A stretch of 32,022 nt of DNA. Source: an uncultured Candidatus Actinomarina sp. Lineage in GTDB: Bacteria; Actinomycetota; Acidimicrobiia; Actinomarinales; Actinomarinaceae. How positions within the stretch are numbered: position 1 is the first letter of the stretch; each line of letters starts with the position of its first letter. The stretch covers positions 66,427-98,448 of the forward strand of contig CACJIM010000002.1 of assembly GCA_902593475.1 (NCBI GenBank). Direction: 5' to 3'. The notes beneath the pieces are model-generated. The model ran no database searches, was not told the origin of the DNA, and worked only from the letters and a program-made list of their open reading frames with translations. Position numbers and translations under genes: made by a program. Positions 23,363 to 30,138 of the stretch are shown in pieces.

Positions 23363-24114
23363 AAGCCAACCTTTTCTAGTAATTCATTGCTTAATTCTTC
23401 AAATTCAATTCTAGCTTTACTATATTCACTAAAATCTAATACAGTTTTAGCATAGAACGGACTATCTGCAATTTCAGTTAATTGTGATATATGTGTTGCA
23501 AACAACTTATCGGACAGTATTTGTTTTAACTCTGAAACAAAGTCGTGGTAGCTTGCTCTTCTTGTATCAACTTGATTCAAAACTACCCCCAGAAAATGAG
23601 GATCTGTGTGGGGTACTTCAGAAATTGTTTGTTTAGCAAATGACATTGCCTGGCCAACTCCCTCCACCGCTAAGAACTCTGGTTTACTTGGTATAAAGTA
23701 ATAATCAGATGTTGAAAGTGCTTCTTGCACCAAAGAACTCATGGTTGGTGGTGTGTCGATAAATATTATATCAAATGTCTTTATGGTCTCATTTTGTCGA
23801 ATTTTTCTCAGCTTTGAACCACCTACAATTTTTTCTGAATTATGTTTTTTAATGTCTACATCAGAAGGTATTAGATATAAATTTTCGAATACTTTTATAG
23901 GTTCTATAATGTTTTCACCTTCTAAGATTTGAGTTGTTGAAGTGTTTAATTCAGAAGTTTTGTTTTGATTAAGGTATGTAGATACATTTCCTTGAGGATC
24001 TGTATCAATAATTAATGTTTTTAAGCCTTTTCTTGAAAGCATGCTAGCAAGATTGATTACTGTTGTTGTCTTACCAACCCCACCCTTTTGACAAACTACA
24101 GCAATTGTTTTCAC
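23359..24114 (-). CDS. parA: Chromosome partitioning ATPase ParA
   Basis: This is a 251-residue deviant-Walker ATPase that moves ParB-parS complexes. The motifs are KGGVGKTT (10-17, with the signature Lys10), LIIDTDPQGNVSTYL and FIDTPPTMSSLVQEAL (switch II). It is a short ParA without an N-terminal HTH, as expected for a chromosomal Soj-type protein. The 3' end overlaps parB by 4 bp and the 5' end overlaps rsmG by 4 bp, so rsmG-parA-parB are translationally coupled. Confidence 0.96.
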   Translation of the reverse strand: MKTIAVVCQKGGVGKTTTVINLASMLSRKGLKTLIIDTDPQGNVSTYLNQNKTSELNTSTTQILEGENIIEPIKVFENLYLIPSDVDIKKHNSEKIVGGSKLRKIRQNETIKTFDIIFIDTPPTMSSLVQEALSTSDYYFIPSKPEFLAVEGVGQAMSFAKQTISEVPHTDPHFLGVVLNQVDTRRASYHDFVSELKQILSDKLFATHISQLTEIADSPFYAKTVLDFSEYSKARIEFEELSNELLEKVGL

Positions 24115-24707
24115 TTAACATTTATAACATCAATGTGTCTTATATCATCTTTATTAATTTTAAAATTCTCGTGTTTCACGTGAAACAAGTTTGAATCGTA
24201 ATCTAAGTCTTCTCCGTTTGATGAGACCAAATATGTGGTGTTTTTATTAGTTTTTAGAGAATTTATTACTTTTTTGCTTGAGATAAAGCATCTAGACACA
24301 AGAAAACCTCCTTTTTTTATGTGGTTATACGCATCGTCCTGAATGGCAAAAATATTGTTATTATTGAGTATTTTAATTAATCTTGAAAGTTCAAAAATTC
24401 TTTTTTCTTTTACATCAATTAAATTAACTGTAAGGTTTGTAGTGATTCCTATTGGAATTCCAGGTATTCCTCCTCCAGTTCCAAGATCTGAAATTACATC
24501 AATCTCGCCAGGAAGTTCAGATAATATTTTTCCAAAATAAACAGAGTGGACAATAAACTCATCCCATACAAATTGTTTGCTTTTTGGACTAATAAGTCCT
24601 GTTTTTATACCTGTATTACAAAGCCAGTCATGATAAATGATTAGTTGGTTTAAATTATCACCAATAAGTTTTTTACCCCAGTCAGGAACTTGGGGTTCAA
24701 AAGTCAT
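24111..24707 (-). CDS. rsmG: 16S rRNA (guanine527-N7) methyltransferase RsmG
   Basis: This 198-residue SAM-dependent methyltransferase modifies the 530 loop of 16S rRNA. The SAM site is ISDLGTGGGIPGIPIGI. The N-terminal YHDWLCNTGIKTGLISP and FVWDEFIVHS match actinobacterial versions. The C-terminal LFHVKHENF is partly dictated by an embedded parS site. It overlaps jag by 4 bp upstream and parA by 4 bp downstream. Confidence 0.94.
   Translation of the reverse strand: MTFEPQVPDWGKKLIGDNLNQLIIYHDWLCNTGIKTGLISPKSKQFVWDEFIVHSVYFGKILSELPGEIDVISDLGTGGGIPGIPIGITTNLTVNLIDVKEKRIFELSRLIKILNNNNIFAIQDDAYNHIKKGGFLVSRCFISSKKVINSLKTNKNTTYLVSSNGEDLDYDSNLFHVKHENFKINKDDIRHIDVINVK
24172..24187. other. parS: parS centromere-like site
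   Basis: TGTTTCACGTGAAACA is the perfect 16-bp consensus parS palindrome, located inside the 3' part of rsmG. It is the expected nucleation site for the ParB encoded next door. Only this copy was found in the window. Confidence 0.97.
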
Positions 24708-25471
24708 TCTTCTTCTTCTACAGGTGCAAAGACTACTGACCTGTAAGGTTCTCTTCCTTCTGAATATGACTTTATTCCATCAAAGTTCGTAGCTGCATCA
24801 TGTAGAGTTTTACGATCTACAGAGTTCATTGGTTCTAACATGACTTCTTGCTTATCTTCTAATATTTGTTTACTTAGTCTTTCAGCGTAAATAGTAAGTG
24901 CTTCTTTACGTTTTAGCGCATAGTCTGCGACATCAAGTCTAAGTCTGGTTCCTGCACCTGTTTTTCTTTGCACCACCGTTCTGGTAAGTTCGTGTAAAGA
25001 TCTGATAATAAAACCTTTGTCACCAACAAGAGCTTCTGTTTGCTCTCCAGTAACTTTGACCACTAAATTATCTTCTTCTAAGCTTCCTTCAACATCTCCT
25101 TTAAGTCCAAAAGACTTAACTAGTCCTTTCAAAAAATCTATTGAAACTTTGAGTTGTTCGTCTTTATCCGCTTCAACCCTTGGTTTTTTTGAATCATATT
25201 GCTTTTTATACCCACTTTTATTGGAGTTTTTGGAATTGTTATTTCGATTATTGTTGCGCCTTTTGTTTGTGTAATTTCTAGACCCACCGTTTCTGACAGA
25301 GACCCTTACAAGTGCTTTTGTTCCACCAACACCAAATACACCGCCTTCGGGTTCTCGAAGTATGTTTATGTTTGCTTGAGTTGCGTCTTCTAAATTTAAT
25401 TCGTTAAGGCCTGCTTTTATTGCATCATCAATCGATCTGGCTTCAACCTCAACCCATTTGTTATTTGCCAC
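24704..25471 (-). CDS. jag: Jag/KhpB RNA-binding protein (Jag_N, KH, R3H)
   Basis: This 255-residue protein has a Jag_N domain (MANNKWVEVEARSIDDAIKAGL... EPEGGVFGVGG, 1-58). An Asn/Lys/Arg-rich linker follows (about 66-98), then a KH domain containing VKVTGEQTEALVGDKGFIIRSLHELTRTVV. The C-terminal R3H domain has MNSVDRKTLHDAA (Arg-x3-His). It binds RNA and is linked to cell elongation and division in Gram-positive bacteria. It overlaps yidC by 1 bp and rsmG by 4 bp, the conserved yidC-jag-rsmG order. Confidence 0.95.
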   Translation of the reverse strand: MANNKWVEVEARSIDDAIKAGLNELNLEDATQANINILREPEGGVFGVGGTKALVRVSVRNGGSRNYTNKRRNNNRNNNSKNSNKSGYKKQYDSKKPRVEADKDEQLKVSIDFLKGLVKSFGLKGDVEGSLEEDNLVVKVTGEQTEALVGDKGFIIRSLHELTRTVVQRKTGAGTRLRLDVADYALKRKEALTIYAERLSKQILEDKQEVMLEPMNSVDRKTLHDAATNFDGIKSYSEGREPYRSVVFAPVEEEE

Positions 25472-26286
25472 TATTTTCTCCTTCTTTTTTTGCGGTTTTT
25501 GCGAGGATTTTCTTGAATAGGATTTGACTGTGAATCTTCATTATTTTCCTCATTTTTATCTTCTTTTTTAACCTCTTCACGGTCGTCTAGCTTAACAATT
25601 AAAGCTTGTTGACCAATTCGAAATATATTTCCAGTTAAAAAGTAGACAACAAGCCCAGTTGGTAATGTCCAAGATATAAATCCAAAAAATATTGGCATTA
25701 CTTTACCCACCATTTGCATTTGTTGGGCCTGAGGATTGTCACTTTTACCTGTTTTTTTTGTAATTTGTTGTTGCTGATATAAAGCTGTCAAAATAACAAA
25801 CAATATCAGTATTAAATATGGAACTCTATCAACCCAACCCGCTACTTCTGAGGGTGGAATTTGAAGGTCCATATTAAAAAATGTAAGACTTGTGCTTATT
25901 TCAAGATCTTTAAAAAGAACAGAAGTTGAAGGAATAAAGCTTAGGGGCTCTCTTAAAACTCTGAACAAAGCAAACCATATGGGCATCTGAATGATTAGAG
26001 GAAGTATACACCCTAGAGGGTTGATTCCTTTTTCTTTATACATTGCAGCCATGGCTTTGTTGAGCTCTTCTTTGTTATCCTTGTACTGTTTCTGAAGTTT
26101 TTTAATATCTGATTGTGCGTCTTGCATTCTTTTAGTAGATCTGGTTTGTCGAAGTGTAAGAGGGAAAATTATGACATTAATAATTACAGTTAAAATAGCA
26201 ATTGCAAACCCATATGAAAGCGTAAAATCATATACATATGAGAGTAAAAACCCAATTGCGAGTGCGAATGGTTCTAATATTGCCAA
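25471..26286 (-). CDS. yidC: Membrane protein insertase YidC
   Basis: This is a 271-residue Oxa1-family insertase that places proteins in the cytoplasmic membrane. The first core helix is followed by PLTLRQTRSTKRMQDAQ, then a coiled-coil hairpin (DIKKLQKQYKDNKEELNKAM). Next come GINPLGCILPLIIQMPIWFALFRVLRE and the final helices (MPIFFGFISWTLPTGLVVYF). The large extracytoplasmic domain of E. coli YidC is absent, as in Gram-positives. The C-terminal tail is basic (KNRKKRRRK) and may bind ribosomes. The start overlaps yidD by 16 bp including its stop. Confidence 0.95.
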   Translation of the reverse strand: MAILEPFALAIGFLLSYVYDFTLSYGFAIAILTVIINVIIFPLTLRQTRSTKRMQDAQSDIKKLQKQYKDNKEELNKAMAAMYKEKGINPLGCILPLIIQMPIWFALFRVLREPLSFIPSTSVLFKDLEISTSLTFFNMDLQIPPSEVAGWVDRVPYLILILFVILTALYQQQQITKKTGKSDNPQAQQMQMVGKVMPIFFGFISWTLPTGLVVYFLTGNIFRIGQQALIVKLDDREEVKKEDKNEENNEDSQSNPIQENPRKNRKKRRRK

Positions 26287-26489
26287 TTTTTACCAAATTT
26301 CTTATACAAAGGGTTACAAATTGCTATTCTTTTTAAAACAACAGGAGTGGTTTTGAACAATCCGTTTGTCTCAAGACTTTCAGTTATAGCCTGGGAACAG
26401 GTTGGGTAGTATAAACAATTACCACTGCCTAATCCGAGGTAGGAAAGCAAAGATCTACAAACCTGGTACAGAACCGTTACAATTTTCAT
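26274..26489 (-). CDS. yidD: Membrane protein insertion efficiency factor YidD
   Basis: This 71-residue protein has the family core GSGNCLYYPTCSQAITESLETNG, followed by VLKRIAICNPLYKKF, in place of the usual CRFxPTCSxYA and RLxRCxP motifs. The Cys and PTCS residues are kept. It lies in the standard rnpA-yidD-yidC order, 9 bp after rnpA, and its end overlaps the yidC start. It assists YidC/Sec-dependent insertion. Confidence 0.93.
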   Translation of the reverse strand: MKIVTVLYQVCRSLLSYLGLGSGNCLYYPTCSQAITESLETNGLFKTTPVVLKRIAICNPLYKKFGKNWQY

Positions 26490-26498
26490 TTTTATGTC

Positions 26499-26810
26499 TT
26501 AAAGCAGTGGGTGTCTAGTTAATATATTTATGATTTCAATTAATTTAAGCTTCGCTGCTTTTGAGCTTCCTTCAACCAAAATGTCTAAATTTAACTCTGT
26601 TTCTAAACCCCTGACTGCTTCTTTAATCCTTCTTTTAAATCTATTCCTGTTTACAGCGTTGGCGTGTTTGCTTGAAATGCTGATACCGAGTCTGTTTGTA
26701 CCAACAGTATTCTCTTTTACAAAAACTTTTACGCCTTTATCTGCAAAGCAGAACTCTTCTTTTCTTAGGTTTTCAAAATGACTTTTTTTATTTAGTGCAG
26801 TAAATTTCAC
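26499..26810 (-). CDS. rnpA: Ribonuclease P protein component
   Basis: This 103-residue protein subunit of RNase P carries the RNR motif HANAVNRNRFKRRIKEAVR and an N-terminal LNKKSHFENLRKEE. It is slightly short (typical length 110-125). The start is GTG at 26810, 7 bp after rpmH, as in the universal rpmH-rnpA pair. No ATG is available nearby. Confidence 0.94.
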   Translation of the reverse strand: MKFTALNKKSHFENLRKEEFCFADKGVKVFVKENTVGTNRLGISISSKHANAVNRNRFKRRIKEAVRGLETELNLDILVEGSSKAAKLKLIEIINILTRHPLL

Positions 26811-26817
26811 TAAAAAC

Positions 26818-26952
26818 CTAGGCAGATATAATTTTACGACCTTTTTTTCTTCTTCTTTTAAGAATTTCGCGACCAGCTCTGGTTCGCATTCTTGATCTAA
26901 AACCGTGTTTTCTGCTTCTTTTTCTATTACTAGGTTGATAAGTTCTTTTCAT
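26818..26952 (-). CDS. rpmH: 50S ribosomal protein L34
   Basis: This reverse-strand ORF of 44 codons runs from ATG 26952 and encodes [20 protein letters not shown], continuing [20 protein letters not shown] and ending IISA. It is full length and shows the universal L34 pattern (KRTYQPS...HGFRxRMxTxxGRxILxxRRxKGR). AAAGG lies 8 nt before the ATG. It is divergent from dnaA, the standard arrangement beside bacterial origins. Confidence 0.98.
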   Translation of the reverse strand: MKRTYQPSNRKRSRKHGFRSRMRTRAGREILKRRRKKGRKIISA

Positions 26953-27239
26953 TTTTTACCTTTAACTAACAATAAATGAATAGAGTATTTAAACAAACCA
27001 AAATTATTTTTTAATTTTGCATGTTCGCGAAAACATTTTTTAACTCGCGAAAAACAAACTAACTAGGTTTCTATAACCACAGGGAGTTGTTGGTTATTTG
27101 ATAGTTTTGAACATATAATCCTCAATAAACATTGGGTTTCTTGAATTATTGATAAGCCTTGTGAAAAATTAATATGTTTTTCACACTCTATGAAATTTTC
27201 ACACTGTCGTTTAAGTTTAATGAAGTTGTAAGCGGAGTT
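26953..27239. other. rpmH-dnaA intergenic region, candidate origin/dnaA control region
   Basis: This is the largest gene-free interval here. No canonical TTATCCACA or TTGTCCACA was found. It contains CGCGAAAA-CA copies spaced exactly 20 bp apart (27026 and 27046). WTTTTCACA copies lie at 27160-27168 (reverse), 27177-27185 and 27195-27203, and a TTAAACA at 26989-26995. An inverted repeat ATAACC (27073-27078)/GGTTAT (27092-27097) is also present. A possible dnaA promoter is TTGATA (27149)-15 bp-TAATAT (27170). Position and repeats suit oriC or dnaA autoregulation, but replication function is unproven. Confidence 0.5.
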
Positions 27240-28556
27240 ATGAATAGTAAGGTTGATGAATTTCTATCTTGTTTAGAAAATGAGATAGAAAACAAGACAG
27301 ATAAATATTGGTTGGAACAAGTTGTCTTCGAAATTGGGGATGATCAAAACCTAAACATCATTGTAAATTCTGAGTTTATTAAGAACTCAATTGAAAAAAA
27401 GGTTTTGGATACCATAAAAAGGGTTTATAAAAGCATAAATGAGTTTGGTGATTGTGTTTTTGTTCTTGATAAAACCCTATCTATTACTACTAACGAATTT
27501 GAGATTGTAGAAGAAGCTGAGGTGGTAGAAGATAAGCCTGTTAAGGACCAACCCACCTATGAACTAGAAGTTTTTGATGAATTGTTTATTGGAAGTTGTA
27601 ACAACCTTGCAATAACTGCTGCTAAAAATGTTGTAACAAGTCCCGGAAAAAGGTTCAACCCCTTGTTTGTTTACGGAAAGCCTGGGGTTGGTAAAACTCA
27701 CTTACTAAAAACAATTGAAAGATCTTCTGTTTCTTCTTTTTATATTGATTCTGAATCTTTTCTTGAATCGTATATAAGTGGAATTAAAAATAAAGATATA
27801 GATATTTTTAAAAACAAAATAAGGTCAGTAGATATTTTATTGATTGACGATATTCAGTTTTTTCTAGGAAAAAAAGGAGTTTCCGAAGAACTGTTTCATA
27901 CAATTAATTACTTTCTAAACAACTCAAAAGCGGTGGTTTTAGCATCAGACCAAAAACCCCAAGAACTCATTAGTTTTCCTGAAAGGTTAGTTTCGAGAAT
28001 TCTAAACGGACTGGTTACAGACATAGAAAAACCTGATCAAAAAATGTTTTCCGAAGTTTTAAATAAAAACAACAATGAATATGGTGGAAACCTTATAACC
28101 AAGAAAGAGTTCGGTTTACTAACCTCTTTAGAGTTTCAAAGCTTCAGAGAAATTAATGGTGTTGTGAACAACTTAATAATCAACAAGCAAACAGGGGCTG
28201 GAAACGCTAACTATGTCGCAGAGATTGTTTCTATGTACTCCAACAACAAGGTGTTGGAACTTACCCCAGAGTTTATTCTTGATTATTGCTCTGATCTATA
28301 TCAAGTAGATAAAAGGTTAGTGTTGTCAAAAAATAGAAGTGAGCAGGTTAGTAATGCTAGACATCTTTTTATTTACTTAATGAGAAAACACACCGAGTAC
28401 TCGTTAAATCAAATTGGTTTATACGTGGGTAATAGGTCTCACTCTACAGTTTTATCTTCAATTAAAAAAGTTGAAGACTCTCCTGGTTTGAAGAAAGAAA
28501 TAAACATTTTCAACAATAAAGTTTCTTCTAAAGAAAATCTGTTAACAAAGGTCTAA
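27240..28556 (+). CDS. dnaA: Chromosomal replication initiator protein DnaA (divergent domain IV)
   Basis: This is a 438-residue initiator from ATG 27240. The frame is open to an ATG at 27174, but homology begins at MNSKVDEFLSCLENEIENK and the extension lies over a likely promoter and repeats. Domain I is followed by a very short linker and the AAA+ core. The core has FVYGKPGVGKTHLLKTIE (Walker A), VDILLIDDIQFFLG (Walker B) and ERLVSRILNGLVTDI (arginine-finger region). Domain IV reads SNARHLFIYLMRKHTEYSLNQIGLYVGNRSHSTVLSS. The DNA-reading motif GGRDHTTV is GNRSHSTV here, with Asp replaced by Ser400 and Thr by Ser402. GGAG lies unusually close (2 nt) to the ATG. Confidence 0.92.
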   Translation: MNSKVDEFLSCLENEIENKTDKYWLEQVVFEIGDDQNLNIIVNSEFIKNSIEKKVLDTIKRVYKSINEFGDCVFVLDKTLSITTNEFEIVEEAEVVEDKPVKDQPTYELEVFDELFIGSCNNLAITAAKNVVTSPGKRFNPLFVYGKPGVGKTHLLKTIERSSVSSFYIDSESFLESYISGIKNKDIDIFKNKIRSVDILLIDDIQFFLGKKGVSEELFHTINYFLNNSKAVVLASDQKPQELISFPERLVSRILNGLVTDIEKPDQKMFSEVLNKNNNEYGGNLITKKEFGLLTSLEFQSFREINGVVNNLIINKQTGAGNANYVAEIVSMYSNNKVLELTPEFILDYCSDLYQVDKRLVLSKNRSEQVSNARHLFIYLMRKHTEYSLNQIGLYVGNRSHSTVLSSIKKVEDSPGLKKEINIFNNKVSSKENLLTKV

Positions 28557-28658
28557 AATGTTTAAAACTTACAACATAAATTTGTCCTTGTTTAAGCCTT
28601 TAATGGGTTTATTAAACAATTTAAACAGTTTTATTGTTGTTATATATAAAGGAATAAT
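28557..28658. other. dnaA-dnaN intergenic region with TTAAACA repeats (possible DUE/origin part)
   Basis: This AT-rich spacer carries four copies of TTAAACA/TGTTTAA, at 28559-28565, 28589-28595 (as TGTTTAA) and 28612-28618, 28621-28627 (as TTAAACA). The first two face the last two. The dnaN ribosome-binding site AAAGG is at 28648-28652. In many actinobacteria oriC is in this gap. No canonical DnaA box is present. Confidence 0.4.
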
Positions 28659-29777
28659 TTGAAATTTAAAACAAAAACAAAAGATCTAAAAGAAGTAGTT
28701 TTATCTGTATCTAGAGCTGTTGATGTTAAGCCATCCACCCCCTCTCTTCAGGGTTTGTATATAAAAGTTGAAGACGGTTCATGTGTGGTTATAGGTTCTG
28801 ATTTGGATTTAGTTATTAAGGCGAAACTTAATGTTGACTCAATGGTTGATGGAGAGTGTTTAGTTAATGCAAGGATTTTATCCGAAGTGGTGAGGAAAAT
28901 GTCATCAGGTGAAATTGTATTCTCTGATCTTGGTAATGAAGTAATGATTGAAGCTGATAAATCAGAATATAAACTAAGAAAACTAGATCACCTAACATAC
29001 CCCAAAGCTTTATTAGAGAACTCTTTTGAACAAGAAAACAGCCAAAAACTGGCTCCTTTTGAACTTTTTACAGCACTTAGAAAGGTAGGTATAGCAGCAT
29101 CTCCAGAAGGTGGAAAACCAATACTTACAGGTGTTTTCTTTGATAACGATGGGGAAAAAACAACACTTGTCTCAACAGACAGCTACAGGTTGGCAACAAA
29201 CATAATATCCAGCCTACCTATAGACGATGCAGGAATCGTTTCTTATAGGTCTTTAAATGAAACCATAAAACTTTTTGAAGACAGTGAACAAGACATTTAT
29301 ATAAACTCAACAGAAAGAGAACTTCATTTTTATAACGAAAAATACTACACGTCTGTTAGAAAACTTGAGGGAAGCTACCCCGAATACCAGGCTCTTTTTC
29401 CAAAAGAGAATGTCTTTTCAATAGAGGTTGATAAAAAAAAGATATTGGAATCCCTAGACAGATCAACTGTGGTTGCTGAAGGGTTTATACCTGTGACATT
29501 AAAAGTGGTTGACGAAAACAACCTCAACATATCTTCCACAAACAAAGATATTGGAGGTGGAGTAGAAGAAATAGACATAAACATTCTTGGACTTGAAGTG
29601 GGAGACGTGACAGACTTTCAAATTTCCTTCAACCCAAATTATTTAATCCAAGGCATAGAAGTCTTGGATGGAAACAAAGCTTATTTACGATTTTCTGGAA
29701 ACGACAAACCAGCTGTGATTCAGGGTGAAGAAGAAACATATCAATATTTACTTATGCCTGTTAGAACTAACGAATAG
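28659..29777 (+). CDS. dnaN: DNA polymerase III beta subunit (sliding clamp)
   Basis: This is a 372-residue clamp of three repeated domains. Recognisable parts are LKEVVLSVSRAVDVKPSTPSLQGLYIKVEDG at the start, ILTGVFFDNDGEKTTLVSTDSYRLA in the middle and the C-terminal end YQYLLMPVRTNE, which carries the usual peptide-pocket MPxR/MPVR. The start is TTG at 28659, with AAAGG 6 nt upstream and no better codon. It is followed with a 1-bp overlap (TAGTG) by the DciA-like gene. Confidence 0.96.
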   Translation: MKFKTKTKDLKEVVLSVSRAVDVKPSTPSLQGLYIKVEDGSCVVIGSDLDLVIKAKLNVDSMVDGECLVNARILSEVVRKMSSGEIVFSDLGNEVMIEADKSEYKLRKLDHLTYPKALLENSFEQENSQKLAPFELFTALRKVGIAASPEGGKPILTGVFFDNDGEKTTLVSTDSYRLATNIISSLPIDDAGIVSYRSLNETIKLFEDSEQDIYINSTERELHFYNEKYYTSVRKLEGSYPEYQALFPKENVFSIEVDKKKILESLDRSTVVAEGFIPVTLKVVDENNLNISSTNKDIGGGVEEIDINILGLEVGDVTDFQISFNPNYLIQGIEVLDGNKAYLRFSGNDKPAVIQGEEETYQYLLMPVRTNE

Positions 29778-30064
29778 TGCTGAATAAAGAACCAGAAAAA
29801 ATTAATCCAAATAATAATTCTTTAGGTATAAATTTTAAAAACTCAAAAAAAATAGAAAACTACATTACAAACAGTCACTACAAATGGGTCGACGATATCG
29901 TGACAGGACCCGTTTTAGGAGACACGCTGGTGGTTTATGTTGATAACTCCAGAGTGAAAAAAATCGTACAATTAGACGAACAAAACTTAATCATAAATAT
30001 TGAGAAAAATACCAAAATAAGCCTTAAAAACATAGATATTCAAATATCTAATCTCAAGCAATAA
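29777..30064 (+). CDS. dciA: DciA-like (DUF721) protein, minimal form
   Basis: This 95-residue protein lies between dnaN and gyrB, where actinobacteria encode recF and then a DUF721 protein (Rv0004 in M. tuberculosis). The pattern YKWVDDIVTGPVLGDTLVVYVDNSRVKKIVQL follows the DciA core (W..VG...dgxLxVxvdss.w...L), with Trp37 as the key conserved position. NIDIQIS at the end matches the closing strand. It is much shorter than the mycobacterial protein (about 190 aa). DciA loads or regulates the replicative helicase. The start is GTG overlapping the dnaN stop (TAGTG). The assignment rests on position plus weak similarity. Confidence 0.6.
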   Translation: MLNKEPEKINPNNNSLGINFKNSKKIENYITNSHYKWVDDIVTGPVLGDTLVVYVDNSRVKKIVQLDEQNLIINIEKNTKISLKNIDIQISNLKQ

Positions 30065-30138
30065 TCTAGAAATCTAGTAAAATAGGAGTTCAGCAGGGGC
30101 TGTAACAAATAAATAGAAGCGTATCTTGGAGATAATTC

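Noticed and set aside
27174-27239. Longer N-terminus for DnaA (MFFTLYEIF...)
   Set aside because: The extra 22 residues do not resemble DnaA domain I and cover a possible -10 (TAATAT) and two TTTTCACA repeats, so the ATG at 27240 is more likely.
30064-30080. CTAG-AAAT-CTAG inverted repeat after the DciA-like gene as a terminator
   Set aside because: The stem is only four pairs, with no T-run, and gyrB follows in the same direction, so termination is unlikely.
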